Shown: positions 25,635 to 33,620 of the stretch, one piece after another
How positions within the stretch are numbered: position 1 is the stretch's first letter
Layout: every line of letters starts with the position of its first letter
NCBI GenBank assembly: GCA_003513845.1
Contig: DOTB01000065.1
Location: forward strand, 1-49,333
Length of the DNA stretch: 49,333 bases
DNA from: Candidatus Atribacteria bacterium
GTDB taxonomy: Bacteria > Atribacterota > Phoenicimicrobiia > Phoenicimicrobiales > Phoenicimicrobiaceae
Direction: 5' to 3'
Program-made: the position numbers and the translations under genes
The notes under the pieces: generated by a model
The model's input: the letters and a program-made list of their open reading frames with translations, nothing else
Told to the model about the DNA's origin: nothing
Databases searched by the model: none

Positions 25635-26117
25635 ATGGAATTAAAAACAGTAAAAATGGAATTTCCTGAGGAAGCAAATATTATTATCGGTCAGACTCAT
25701 TTTATTAAGACTGCAGAAGACCTCTATGAAGTGATGGTCACTGCTGTGCCAGGAGCAAAATTTGGTCTAGCTTTTAATGAGGCTTCTGGTCCTTGTCTGG
25801 TGAGGGCAGAAGGAAATAATCCAGAGCTAAAAAACTTAGCAATAAAGAATGTAAAAGCTATTGGGGCAGGGCATGTATTTGTAATTATTTTAAAAGATGC
25901 ATATCCTATAAATGTATTGAATGCTATAAAAAATTGTCCAGAAATATGTTCCATATTCTGTGCTACTGCCAATGAAGTTGAAGTGATAATTGTTGAAACT
26001 GATTTGGGAAGAGGAGTGCTGGGAGTAATTGATGGGAACTCTCCCAAAGGTGTAGAGACCGACAAAGATGTTCAGGAGCGAAAAGAGTTCTTAAGGATGA
26101 TCGGATACAAAAAATAG
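25635..26117 (+). CDS. Adenosine-specific kinase family protein
   Basis: A 160-residue protein. The sequence (MELKTVKMEFPEEANIIIGQ ... FGLAFNEASGPCLVRAEGN ... AIKNVKAIGAGHVFVI ... GRGVLGVIDGNSPKGVE) is the conserved small family annotated as adenosine-specific kinase, known mostly from archaea and thermophiles. A nucleotide salvage role is inferred from the family name only. AGGAGG precedes the ATG at ideal spacing. Confidence 0.85.
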   Translation: MELKTVKMEFPEEANIIIGQTHFIKTAEDLYEVMVTAVPGAKFGLAFNEASGPCLVRAEGNNPELKNLAIKNVKAIGAGHVFVIILKDAYPINVLNAIKNCPEICSIFCATANEVEVIIVETDLGRGVLGVIDGNSPKGVETDKDVQERKEFLRMIGYKK

Positions 26118-26284
26118 CGGGTAGATTTAATTACCTGGTTATCTAGTTAGTTAGTTGAGGAATGAGTATATTGAAGAATTAATTTAAACTAATTAACCAA
26201 CAGACCATTTAACTAGCTAATTAAATACAAACGACTATTCACTATTCACTAAAGACTATAAATTGAAAGGAGGTAAATTTAATT
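26118..26284. repeat. Degenerate short-unit repeat gap
   Basis: Mostly variants of GTTATCTAGTTAGTTAG, AACTAATTAACC and CGACTATTCACTATTCAC. The last bases hold AAAGGAGGT for the PspC gene. Confidence 0.45.
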
Positions 26285-26755
26285 ATGCAGAAGAAACTTT
26301 ACAGGTCAAGGAAGGATTATATGATTGCTGGTGTATGTGGAGGGATTGCTGAATATTTTGATATTGATTCTACCTTAGTGAGATTAATGGCGGTGTTGAT
26401 TGTTCTTTTAGGAGGAGCAGGAGTCGTTGCCTATATTATTGCCTGGATTGTAATTCCTAAAAATCCAGAACAAGTTTCTGACGAAAATTTTGAAAATAGA
26501 GAAAAATTAAAAGAAAAGATTAAGAAAGGTGCTGAGGATGTCATAGAAGAGGTTAAAGAACATTTTGAATCAGAAGAATCTTACCATAAGTCAGAGAAGA
26601 ATAGAAGGATTTTGGGGGGTATAATTGTAATAGTTATAGGTTTAATCTTTTTACTAAACAGTTTTTTCCCCTGGGTAGGTTGGGGAAGACTTTGGCCACT
26701 AATTTTAATTGCTGTAGGTATAACTATTATGATTCAGGCTTTTAAAAAGAAATAA
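26285..26755 (+). CDS. PspC-domain membrane protein
   Basis: A 156-residue protein. The PspC domain lies at 3-60 (KLYRSRKDYMIAGVCGGIAEYF, then a helix at about 35-58). A charged, likely coiled-coil linker spans about 62-105. Two C-terminal hydrophobic segments (about 108-125 and 133-150; RRILGGIIVIVIGLIFLL) resemble DUF5668. It probably takes part in envelope-stress sensing. It ends 12 bp before the first subunit gene of reductase system A, so it may be cotranscribed with it. Confidence 0.88.
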   Translation: MQKKLYRSRKDYMIAGVCGGIAEYFDIDSTLVRLMAVLIVLLGGAGVVAYIIAWIVIPKNPEQVSDENFENREKLKEKIKKGAEDVIEEVKEHFESEESYHKSEKNRRILGGIIVIVIGLIFLLNSFFPWVGWGRLWPLILIAVGITIMIQAFKKK

Positions 26756-26767
26756 CCAGATGATAAA

Positions 26768-27907
26768 ATGATAAAAAAGGAGTTTTTAGATTATATTCAG
26801 CATAAAGAGAGAATTTTCGAATCTATCAAGAAACCGAGAATGGGATGGGTATGTACCTATACCCCAGTTGAAATAATTATAGCTGCTGGATTTTATCCAT
26901 ATAGAATTATACCTGTCGAAGATCCTTCTCTGGCTAATTCATATTTGGATAGTAATTTTTGCCCTTATGTTCGCAGTTGTCTAGGAGAGGCACTGGAAAA
27001 AAGACCGGAATATGCAGATAATTTAATAATAGTAAATTCTTGTGATGCTATGCGTAGACTTTATGATGCCTGGAGACATTATGTCCAGGGAGCATTCATC
27101 TATTTATTAGATTTACCCCGAGATGATTCTGCGAAAGCTATTAAATATTATCAGGCCAATCTTCAATTGCTAATAGATAGGTTAGAAGAAAAATTCAAGA
27201 TAAAAATATCTGAGGATTTGCTCTCACAAGCAATTTTGGTCTGTAACAAGACCCGTAAATTATTAACAGAATTGTCTGACTTATATGTAAAGGAAAAGAT
27301 TTCTTTATCAGCTGTAGAATTTCTGCAAATAGTCAAAGGGAGTATGATTTTCCCCCAAGAAGAATATAATATACTTTTAGAAAAATTCCTGAAAGATCTA
27401 AAAAAAGAAGAGAATATTTTACCTGAAACCTCCCAGATTAAGAATAAATCTAAAATTCTTATTACCGGAACGGTTATGGATGACTTAAGTATGGCAAAAG
27501 TGGTAGAAGATTATGGAGGAAGAGTAGTATTTGTGGATATGTGCACCGGGAATCGGTATTTCTCAGACCAAAGTAAAATTTCTGAAATAAAACAGACAAA
27601 TAGTGATCCTCTCAGAGTATTAGCCGAATATTATTTAAGAAAGATTCCATGCCCCCGAATGATGAATTTAGAAAAAAGATGGGAATATCTTTTAAAAATT
27701 ATTAAAGATTATCAGGTAAAAGGAGTAATCTTTTATAATTTAAAATTTTGTGATACTTCTATGTTTGAATTGCCTTTGATAAGGGAAAAGTTACAAAAAA
27801 ATAAAATTCCCAGTCTTTGCCTGGAAGGAGAATTTGCTTCCAACAATTTGGGAAGAGTAAAGACCAGGATTCAAGCTTTTTTGGAGGTATTAGAATTTGC
27901 TAGATAA
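26768..27907 (+). CDS. 2-hydroxyacyl-CoA dehydratase/benzoyl-CoA reductase-like subunit (system A, subunit 1)
   Basis: A 379-residue protein of the HgdB/FldB-like (HGD-D) family, two Rossmann-like domains plus a cluster-binding region. Conserved cysteines are in WVCTYTPVE (Cys29), NFCPYVRSC, VNSCDAMRRLYD and LKFCDTSMFE. The last three blocks are the usual ligand positions for a [4Fe-4S] or related cluster. The C-terminus (ARTRIQAFLE-like, KTRIQAFLEVLE) is typical. With its partner and the activase downstream it should receive an ATP-energised electron. The substrate could be a 2-hydroxyacyl-CoA, an aromatic acyl-CoA, or a small molecule as in double-cubane proteins. It overlaps the next gene by 11 bp. 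Confidence 0.82.
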   Translation: MIKKEFLDYIQHKERIFESIKKPRMGWVCTYTPVEIIIAAGFYPYRIIPVEDPSLANSYLDSNFCPYVRSCLGEALEKRPEYADNLIIVNSCDAMRRLYDAWRHYVQGAFIYLLDLPRDDSAKAIKYYQANLQLLIDRLEEKFKIKISEDLLSQAILVCNKTRKLLTELSDLYVKEKISLSAVEFLQIVKGSMIFPQEEYNILLEKFLKDLKKEENILPETSQIKNKSKILITGTVMDDLSMAKVVEDYGGRVVFVDMCTGNRYFSDQSKISEIKQTNSDPLRVLAEYYLRKIPCPRMMNLEKRWEYLLKIIKDYQVKGVIFYNLKFCDTSMFELPLIREKLQKNKIPSLCLEGEFASNNLGRVKTRIQAFLEVLEFAR

Positions 27908-29156
27908 TTATAATGATAATTTTAAATCTGCATTAATAAAAAAGATAGCTAAGAATTCTAATACTTATCAGCTTGGCAATATAGGCTCAAAAATATATTT
28001 TAGGAAAAGTTCAAAAAGTTTTAAACTTTGGTTAGATTTCCTTTTTTATCAACTAAAAGAGGCCTGTAAAAAACGAAAATTAGTAGTTTGGACTAATATT
28101 TATACACCTTCTGAACTATTATATGCCCTTGGCCTTATTCCTATTTACCCTGAGCTCATTTCCGGCGTATTGGCTTCAGTGGGTTTAGCCAGTTATTTTA
28201 TAGAAACCGCTGAATCGAAATTTTACACCACCGACTTGTGTTCATTTTATCGGGTAGCAACCGGCTTAGTTTTAAAAGGCTGGTTTCCTGAACCAGATTT
28301 AATCATTTCCAGTTCTCAATTATGTGATGGCTCTACTAAATTTTTTCATAGTATAAGTAAATATTACAATTGTGAGCATTATTTAATAGATACTCCATAT
28401 TATAATGATTTAAATTCCCAGAAATATCTTGCTGCCCAATTAAAAGAAATTGCCCATAAAATAGATGAAATTAGTGGGCAGCAATTAAACAATGAAAGAA
28501 TAAACCATACTTTTAATTTATCTAACCAGGCCAGAGAATATATAATAAAACTCAGTAAATTTCGGGAAAATATTCCCTCTCCTTTATCGGGTTGGGATGC
28601 TATGGCTTATATCTTGTATATGTTTTTCTCTTCTTTGGGGACAGAAAGAGGGTTGGAATTTTACCGTACTTTATATCAAGAGGTGAGGGAAAGGGTTGAC
28701 AAGGGGATTGGCGTAATAAAAGAAGAGAAACATAGAATTCTTTGGCTTCATCAGATAAGACCCTATTATCAAAATGAAATAATACAGAATCTCAAAGAAA
28801 ATAAGGCGGTAATTTCCTTTGAAGAAGTCAGTTATGTCTATTGGTCAGCTTTAGATCCTCAAAGACCCTGGGCAAGTTTAGCGCAAAAGATGACTTCTAA
28901 TTTTGGAATAGGTCCTATAGAGAGGAGAGTAAAGACGGTATATGATTTGGTAAAGAGATATAATATAGATGGAGTAATTCATTTCTCTCAAAGAGGGTGT
29001 CGTCAAAGTTGTGGGGGAGCTTATATTATAAAAGACTTCTTGCAAAAGAAAGGAGTGCCTATGTTAATATTGGATGGAGATGGGGCTGATTCTCGTAATT
29101 ATTCTAAAGCTCAAACCCGAACCAGAATTGAAGCATTCCTGGAGATGTTGTCTTAA
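27897..29156 (+). CDS. 2-hydroxyacyl-CoA dehydratase-like subunit (system A, subunit 2)
   Basis: 419 residues from a TTG start at 27897 supported by GGAGGT exactly 8 bases upstream, inside the previous gene; the overlap implies translational coupling. Same family as subunit 1. Candidate ligands are TTDLCSFYR, SSQLCDGS and GCRQSCGGAY. The position of Cys29 in subunit 1 is not Cys here (WTNIYTPSEL). The C-terminus DGDGADSRNYSKAQTRTRIEAF is the family's usual ending. It probably forms a heterodimer with subunit 1, each binding one cluster. The activase follows after 173 bp. Confidence 0.8.
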   Translation: MLDNYNDNFKSALIKKIAKNSNTYQLGNIGSKIYFRKSSKSFKLWLDFLFYQLKEACKKRKLVVWTNIYTPSELLYALGLIPIYPELISGVLASVGLASYFIETAESKFYTTDLCSFYRVATGLVLKGWFPEPDLIISSSQLCDGSTKFFHSISKYYNCEHYLIDTPYYNDLNSQKYLAAQLKEIAHKIDEISGQQLNNERINHTFNLSNQAREYIIKLSKFRENIPSPLSGWDAMAYILYMFFSSLGTERGLEFYRTLYQEVRERVDKGIGVIKEEKHRILWLHQIRPYYQNEIIQNLKENKAVISFEEVSYVYWSALDPQRPWASLAQKMTSNFGIGPIERRVKTVYDLVKRYNIDGVIHFSQRGCRQSCGGAYIIKDFLQKKGVPMLILDGDGADSRNYSKAQTRTRIEAFLEMLS

Positions 29157-29329
29157 ATAGATTAAAAAGTAAATTATACTTAAGATTATATCTCTTTCCT
29201 GTCTCCACTTTCGTGAGAGTAAACTCCAGCAGGAAATCCAGGGCAAAAAGATAAATGTATTAGAAAAAAATAAATAATAAAAAGTAATGATTTTTATATA
29301 AAGTTATTTTTTAAAAAGGAAAGATAAAA
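29157..29329. repeat. Gap with TTCCTG...CAGGAA-type hairpin repeat
   Basis: TTCCTGTCTCC ... CCAGCAGGAA (about 29196-29235) is a dyad of the same family as one near 44,711 (TTCCTGCCCCC ... CCAGCAGGAA). A small leftward frame crosses it but is repeat-derived. Confidence 0.5.
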
Positions 29330-30109
29330 ATGATTGTAGCAGGGTTAGATATAGGTTCATTAACTATTAAAGCGGTTATCTTTGAAGAGAATAAAATAAA
29401 AGGATTTACCATTGTACCCACTGGCGCAGATGCAAATAAATTGACTAAAGATTGTTTAGAGCTTACTCTTAAAAGAACAGGAAATGATTTTAAAGACTTA
29501 CAAGCTATAGTTGCTACTGGTTATGGTAGAATAAGTGTACCTTTTACCGATAAATCTATCACTGAAATTACCTGTCATGCCATAGGGGCAAATTGGCTGA
29601 ATCCTGATACTCGGACAGTTATTGATATTGGCGGACAGGACAGCAAAGTAATAAGTGTAGACCAAGATGGGCGAGTAGTTGATTTTGTTATGAATGATAA
29701 ATGTGCTGCAGGAACGGGTAGATTTCTGGAAGTTATGGCTAATGCCTTGGGCGTGAAGACAGAAGAATTGGGGAATGAATCCTTGAAGTCAAAGAAGAAA
29801 ATAACCATAAGTAGTATGTGTACTGTATTTGCCGAATCGGAAGTAATTTCTTTGATTGCCGAGGGTTGTGCAAAAGAAGATATTATTAGAGGATTGCATG
29901 AGGCTATTTCTAATCGAATTTGTAGTATGGCTTGTAGGTTGAGACTGGAAAATACTATCGCTCTAACTGGTGGAGTAGCAAAAAATATAGGAATGGTACA
30001 TGCCCTAAAGAAGAGGTTAAAGGCTAAAGTTTATGTTCCCGAAGAACCCCAGATAGTAGGAGCTTTAGGAGCAGCTATTGCTGCCAGCAGAATATTATAT
30101 AGTGAATAG
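29330..30109 (+). CDS. ASKHA-type activase of 2-HAD enzymes (BadF/HgdC-like, system A)
   Basis: A 259-residue ATPase, the length of single-domain HgdC-type activators. Motifs are phosphate-1 GLDIGSLTIKAVIF, GYGRISVPF, phosphate-2 DIGGQDSK, the cluster loop KCAAGTGRFLEVMA and the second cysteine SSMCTVFAESEVISL; the two Cys of each monomer would hold one [4Fe-4S] at a dimer interface. The adenosine motif is LTGGVAKN. It would couple ATP hydrolysis to injection of a low-potential electron into the two subunits encoded upstream. AAAGGA precedes the ATG. Confidence 0.9.
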   Translation: MIVAGLDIGSLTIKAVIFEENKIKGFTIVPTGADANKLTKDCLELTLKRTGNDFKDLQAIVATGYGRISVPFTDKSITEITCHAIGANWLNPDTRTVIDIGGQDSKVISVDQDGRVVDFVMNDKCAAGTGRFLEVMANALGVKTEELGNESLKSKKKITISSMCTVFAESEVISLIAEGCAKEDIIRGLHEAISNRICSMACRLRLENTIALTGGVAKNIGMVHALKKRLKAKVYVPEEPQIVGALGAAIAASRILYSE

Positions 30110-30230
30110 TCGTTAGTATTTAGTGAGGAAAAGATAAAGATAGAAATAAGGTGCATCTTGCAACCTTTTGTGCTTTTAATTGGTGAATTGGTTAATTGGG
30201 TAATGGGAGAATTAGATTAGGAGTTTTTTT
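30110..30230. repeat. Gap with degenerate repeat before the QueG-like gene
   Basis: 30175-30213 reads TTAATTGGTGAATTGGTTAA and variants, the same short-unit family as at 8093-8175. TAGGAG serves the next gene. Confidence 0.4.
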
Positions 30231-31388
30231 ATGTCGTTAGTTTGCCAAATAAAAGAGTTTGGTGAAGAAATAGGTCTGGATGTAATTAGAATTACCAATA
30301 CCCAAGCTTTTCCAGAAACAGAAAAGCAAATTATAAAAAGTATAGAAAAAGGCTACATTCCTAAAGATAATTATTGTAACCCAAAATATATTTCGAAAAC
30401 TGAAAAGCAATTAAATCTAAATAAAATTAGTAAAAGATGTAACCCAAAAAGCATTTTAAAAAGAGCAAAATCTATAATTAGTGTTGCTCAGTGTTATTTA
30501 ATAGAAGAGGTAGAAGATATTCCAGACAAAGAACAACTGTATGGGAAGATTGCTAAATATGATGTGGGCAATTTTTATTATGAGGTAAAATTAAAACTAA
30601 AAAAAATAATTGATTTTATAAATCAGGAAACCAATTTTAAGTATAGATCTAAAAACAAATCTTGTTATGTATCTTTAGTAGAAAAACCGATTGCTCAGAG
30701 AGCTGGAATTGGCTGGTATGGAAAGCATGGAATAATAATAACCGAAAAGTTTGGTTCCTGGGTAGTTTTAGGAGAAATTATAACTGAGCTGGAGTTGGAA
30801 ACAGATAAGCCTCTTCAGCGAGATTGTGGTAATTGTAGCATATGTATTGATTTATGTCCGACTAAGGCTATAGTTTCTCCGTACATAATTGATCGTACCA
30901 GATGTTTGCAGTATATTTCTGAAAGACCGATAAAAGTGCCTTTAGCTTTTCGAGAAAAATGGGGGGACAGGTTGTATGGTTGTACTACCTGCCAGGAGGT
31001 CTGCCCTCGGAACGATAAAGTAAAACTTAAAAAATATAGACCCAAATTTGGATATATTGGTTCAAAAATTCCGTTAATACCTTTACTTACCATTACTGAA
31101 GAGGAATTTCAAAATTATTTTGCTTATAATCAGATTGCTATGAGGACAAGAGAAGCAATTAAAAGAAATGCCGTTCTGGCTTTGGGTGATATCGGAGATA
31201 CACGGGCTGTTGCTCCTTTGATTAAAATCTTATATGAAGGTGATAGTCCCTTAGTAAGGGGTCATACTGCCTGGGCTCTGGGTAAAATTGGAGGGAGAAA
31301 GGCGAAATTTGCCTTAGAAAAGGTTCTGAATATAGAAAAAGATAAAGAAGTAAAAGAAGAAATTATAAATGCTTTAGAAAAGTTTTAA
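30231..31388 (+). CDS. Epoxyqueuosine reductase (QueG)-like Fe-S protein with HEAT repeats
   Basis: A 385-residue protein. The N-terminal QueG-type cobalamin domain includes KPIAQRAGIGWYGKHGIIIT near 152-171. Two [4Fe-4S] sites follow: C199xxC202xxC205xxxC209P, then a distal set around CLQYIS and GCTTCQEVCP. C-terminal HEAT-like repeats span about 305-385 (AVLALGDIGDTRAVAPLI, TAWALGKIGG). In E. coli QueG the motif VDSAPILERP carries the catalytic Asp; the aligned residue here is Cys145 (SCYVSLVEKP). This may therefore be a paralogue with another substrate. No other queuosine gene is near. It follows the system A activase by 121 bp. Confidence 0.75.
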   Translation: MSLVCQIKEFGEEIGLDVIRITNTQAFPETEKQIIKSIEKGYIPKDNYCNPKYISKTEKQLNLNKISKRCNPKSILKRAKSIISVAQCYLIEEVEDIPDKEQLYGKIAKYDVGNFYYEVKLKLKKIIDFINQETNFKYRSKNKSCYVSLVEKPIAQRAGIGWYGKHGIIITEKFGSWVVLGEIITELELETDKPLQRDCGNCSICIDLCPTKAIVSPYIIDRTRCLQYISERPIKVPLAFREKWGDRLYGCTTCQEVCPRNDKVKLKKYRPKFGYIGSKIPLIPLLTITEEEFQNYFAYNQIAMRTREAIKRNAVLALGDIGDTRAVAPLIKILYEGDSPLVRGHTAWALGKIGGRKAKFALEKVLNIEKDKEVKEEIINALEKF

Positions 31389-31674
31389 ATAGATTAATAA
31401 GGGATATAGTATTCAGGAGCCATTTCCGTATCTTGTATATCGTGAATCGTATATCGCAAAGAAGAAATCAGGAACCAGAATTCAGGAGTTAGAAAATTAT
31501 TAGGGGAGGATACTTAGGAGGTAGGGATTCAATTCATCGAACCTGTTTCGAGGGGGACGAATCCGCCTTCTACGCTCTACACTGCATGCTATATGCTCTA
31601 TAAGTTTTTCACTTTTGACTTTAATTTTAGTTTAATAAGATTTGCAGTTTAGAAGAAAGGACATAGATATAAAG
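31389..31674. repeat. Intergenic mosaic repeat upstream of the NatA-like gene
   Basis: Contains CGTGAATCGTATATCGCA, AATTCAGGAGTTAG (also near 5850), a decayed GGGATTCAATTCATCG ... CGAATCCGCC palindrome, and CTACGCTCTACACTGC. No gene is seen; an upstream extension of the next ORF to 31642 has no ribosome binding site. Confidence 0.45.
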
Positions 31675-32421
31675 ATGATTCAAGTCGAAGGATTGACTAA
31701 GATATTCAAGGATAAAAAAAGAGGTAAGGTAGTAGCAATTAATAATTTGAAATTTGAGTGCCAGAAAGGGCAAATATTTGGTTTATTAGGTCCGAATGGG
31801 GCGGGTAAGACCACCACTCTACGTATTTTAGCTACTATGATGGTTCCTACGCAGGGTAAAGCAGAGGTAAACGGATTTGATGTAGTTAAAGATGCCAATA
31901 AAGTAAGAAGACATATAGGATTTTTATCCAGCGAAACAGGATTATATGACCGCTTTACTCCTCGAGAGACTGTAAAATTTTTTGGTCGGATTAATGGGAT
32001 AGAAGATAAAATTATTGAAAAAAGAATGGCTGAAATCTTTCGTAATTTAGATATGGAAGATTTTCAGGATGTCAGAGTAAATAAACTCTCCACCGGAATG
32101 AAACAGAAACTTTCCATCGCCAGAAGTATTATTCATAACCCACCTATATTAATTTTAGACGAACCTACAGTGGGATTAGATATAATTACGGCAAGAACAG
32201 TAATTGAATATGTTAAAAAATTTAAAGAAGAGGGGAAGTGTATCATCTATTCTACTCATATTATGCGGGAAGCGGAAAAATTGTGTGACGTGATCGCGAT
32301 TATTCATCAAGGCAATATCATTGCAAAGGGAACATTAGAAGAGTTGAAAAAGAATTCTTTATCTGACGATTTAGAAGAAATATTTTTTGGATTAATAAAT
32401 CAGGGAGAGAATTTAAAATGA
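31675..32421 (+). CDS. ABC transporter ATPase, NatA-like
   Basis: About 248 residues from the ATG at 31675. Walker A is GPNGAGKTTTLR, the Q-loop lies in GFLSSETGLYDRFTPRE, the signature is LSTGMKQKLSIARSI, Walker B is ILILDEPTVGLD, and the H-loop is STHIMREAE. The sequence resembles the NatA/CcmA/DRA subfamily. It pairs with the permease gene it overlaps by four bases (ATGA). NatAB exports sodium in Bacillus; here a drug, lipid or ion is equally possible. Confidence 0.87.
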   Translation: MIQVEGLTKIFKDKKRGKVVAINNLKFECQKGQIFGLLGPNGAGKTTTLRILATMMVPTQGKAEVNGFDVVKDANKVRRHIGFLSSETGLYDRFTPRETVKFFGRINGIEDKIIEKRMAEIFRNLDMEDFQDVRVNKLSTGMKQKLSIARSIIHNPPILILDEPTVGLDIITARTVIEYVKKFKEEGKCIIYSTHIMREAEKLCDVIAIIHQGNIIAKGTLEELKKNSLSDDLEEIFFGLINQGENLK

Positions 32422-33611
32422 GCTGGAAAAATATTAGACTTATCTTTGTTAAAGAATTAGTGGGAACCATACGAGATAGGAGAACTATAATTGCTATGAT
32501 AATAATTCCTTTAATCTTTTATCCTCTCTTGTTTACAGGAATTGGTTATTTTAATAAGTTAGGAAGTATGAAATCAGAAGAAGCTACTTCAAATATTATA
32601 ATATACGGTGCGGAATTTGCCCCTCAATTAGTAAAATATTTTCAAGGCAATGAAAAGATTGAAATTCTTAATATAAAAGAAAATTCTTCCTCCAAATTGG
32701 AAAATGGGGATGTTCAAGCAGTATTGGAGATTCCTTCAGATTTTAAGTATAAAATTGAACAGGGAGGAGCTGGTGTGCTCATCTTAAAATACGATGCCAC
32801 AGAGGCAAAATCAAGAATAGCTCAGAAAAGAATTAATCAAATAATTGAAAAATATAAAGGTGAAATAGTTTTACAGAGGCTTTCTCATCTAGGTTTAAAA
32901 GAGGAATTTATTACCCCCTTGATTCTAAAAGAAGAAAATATAGCCACTGCCGAGAAGATAGCTGGTTCATTTTTAGCAGTTTTACTCCCTTATTTAATTA
33001 TAATTCTCATCTTTATTGGGGCGATGCATACAGCCGTAGATTTAACTGCTGGCGAGAAAGAAAGAGGAACTATTGCTACTCTATTAGTAAGTCAGATAAG
33101 CAGATTAGAGATAGTATTGGGTAAATGTTTTGCAGTAATGTTCATTTCTTTTACCAGTATGGTTTTGGGACTTCTCGGGCTTACTCTTGCATTTTTATCG
33201 GGTGCTTCTATTGCTGGAGGTATTGAGGGTGCGAAATTTGGGATATCTATTAATACTATCTTTTTAATTTTTTTAGTTTTATTACCTTTAGTCGGTTTAG
33301 CTAGCGCAGTATTGGTTATGGTAGGAATATTTGCTCGCAATATTAGGGAAGCCTCGAGTTATATCACCCCTATTTATATGCTGACTATCTTTTTGGGAAT
33401 AATTTCTATAAGTCAGGGAATAGAACTGACTAGTAAAATGTTTTTAGTTCCGGTCTTAAATAGTAGTTTTGTTTTTAAAGAACTGTTGATGGGTAAGATT
33501 TGCTGGGATCATATTATAACTACTTTTAGTGCTAATACGATAATTGCTGGGTTTGCTCTTCTGGAGTCTACCCGTCTTTTTACCAAAGAAGAAGTCCTCT
33601 TCAGGAGTTAA
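32418..33611 (+). CDS. ABC-2 type permease, NatB-like
   Basis: A 397-residue protein. One N-terminal helix (about 22-42), a large extracytoplasmic segment (about 45-175), then about five to six helices. The first stretch (VKELVGTIRDRRTIIAMIIIPLIFYPLL) and LTAGEKERGTIATLLVS (the conserved coupling loop) are typical of NatB/YhaP permeases. It is translationally coupled to the ATPase through a four-base overlap. The next gene begins 9 bp after its stop. Confidence 0.86.
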   Translation: MSWKNIRLIFVKELVGTIRDRRTIIAMIIIPLIFYPLLFTGIGYFNKLGSMKSEEATSNIIIYGAEFAPQLVKYFQGNEKIEILNIKENSSSKLENGDVQAVLEIPSDFKYKIEQGGAGVLILKYDATEAKSRIAQKRINQIIEKYKGEIVLQRLSHLGLKEEFITPLILKEENIATAEKIAGSFLAVLLPYLIIILIFIGAMHTAVDLTAGEKERGTIATLLVSQISRLEIVLGKCFAVMFISFTSMVLGLLGLTLAFLSGASIAGGIEGAKFGISINTIFLIFLVLLPLVGLASAVLVMVGIFARNIREASSYITPIYMLTIFLGIISISQGIELTSKMFLVPVLNSSFVFKELLMGKICWDHIITTFSANTIIAGFALLESTRLFTKEEVLFRS

Positions 33612-33620
33612 AATAAATTG

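Noticed and set aside
29064..29246. Small leftward ORF after system A subunit 2
   Set aside because: Overlaps the end of that gene and reads through a hairpin repeat.
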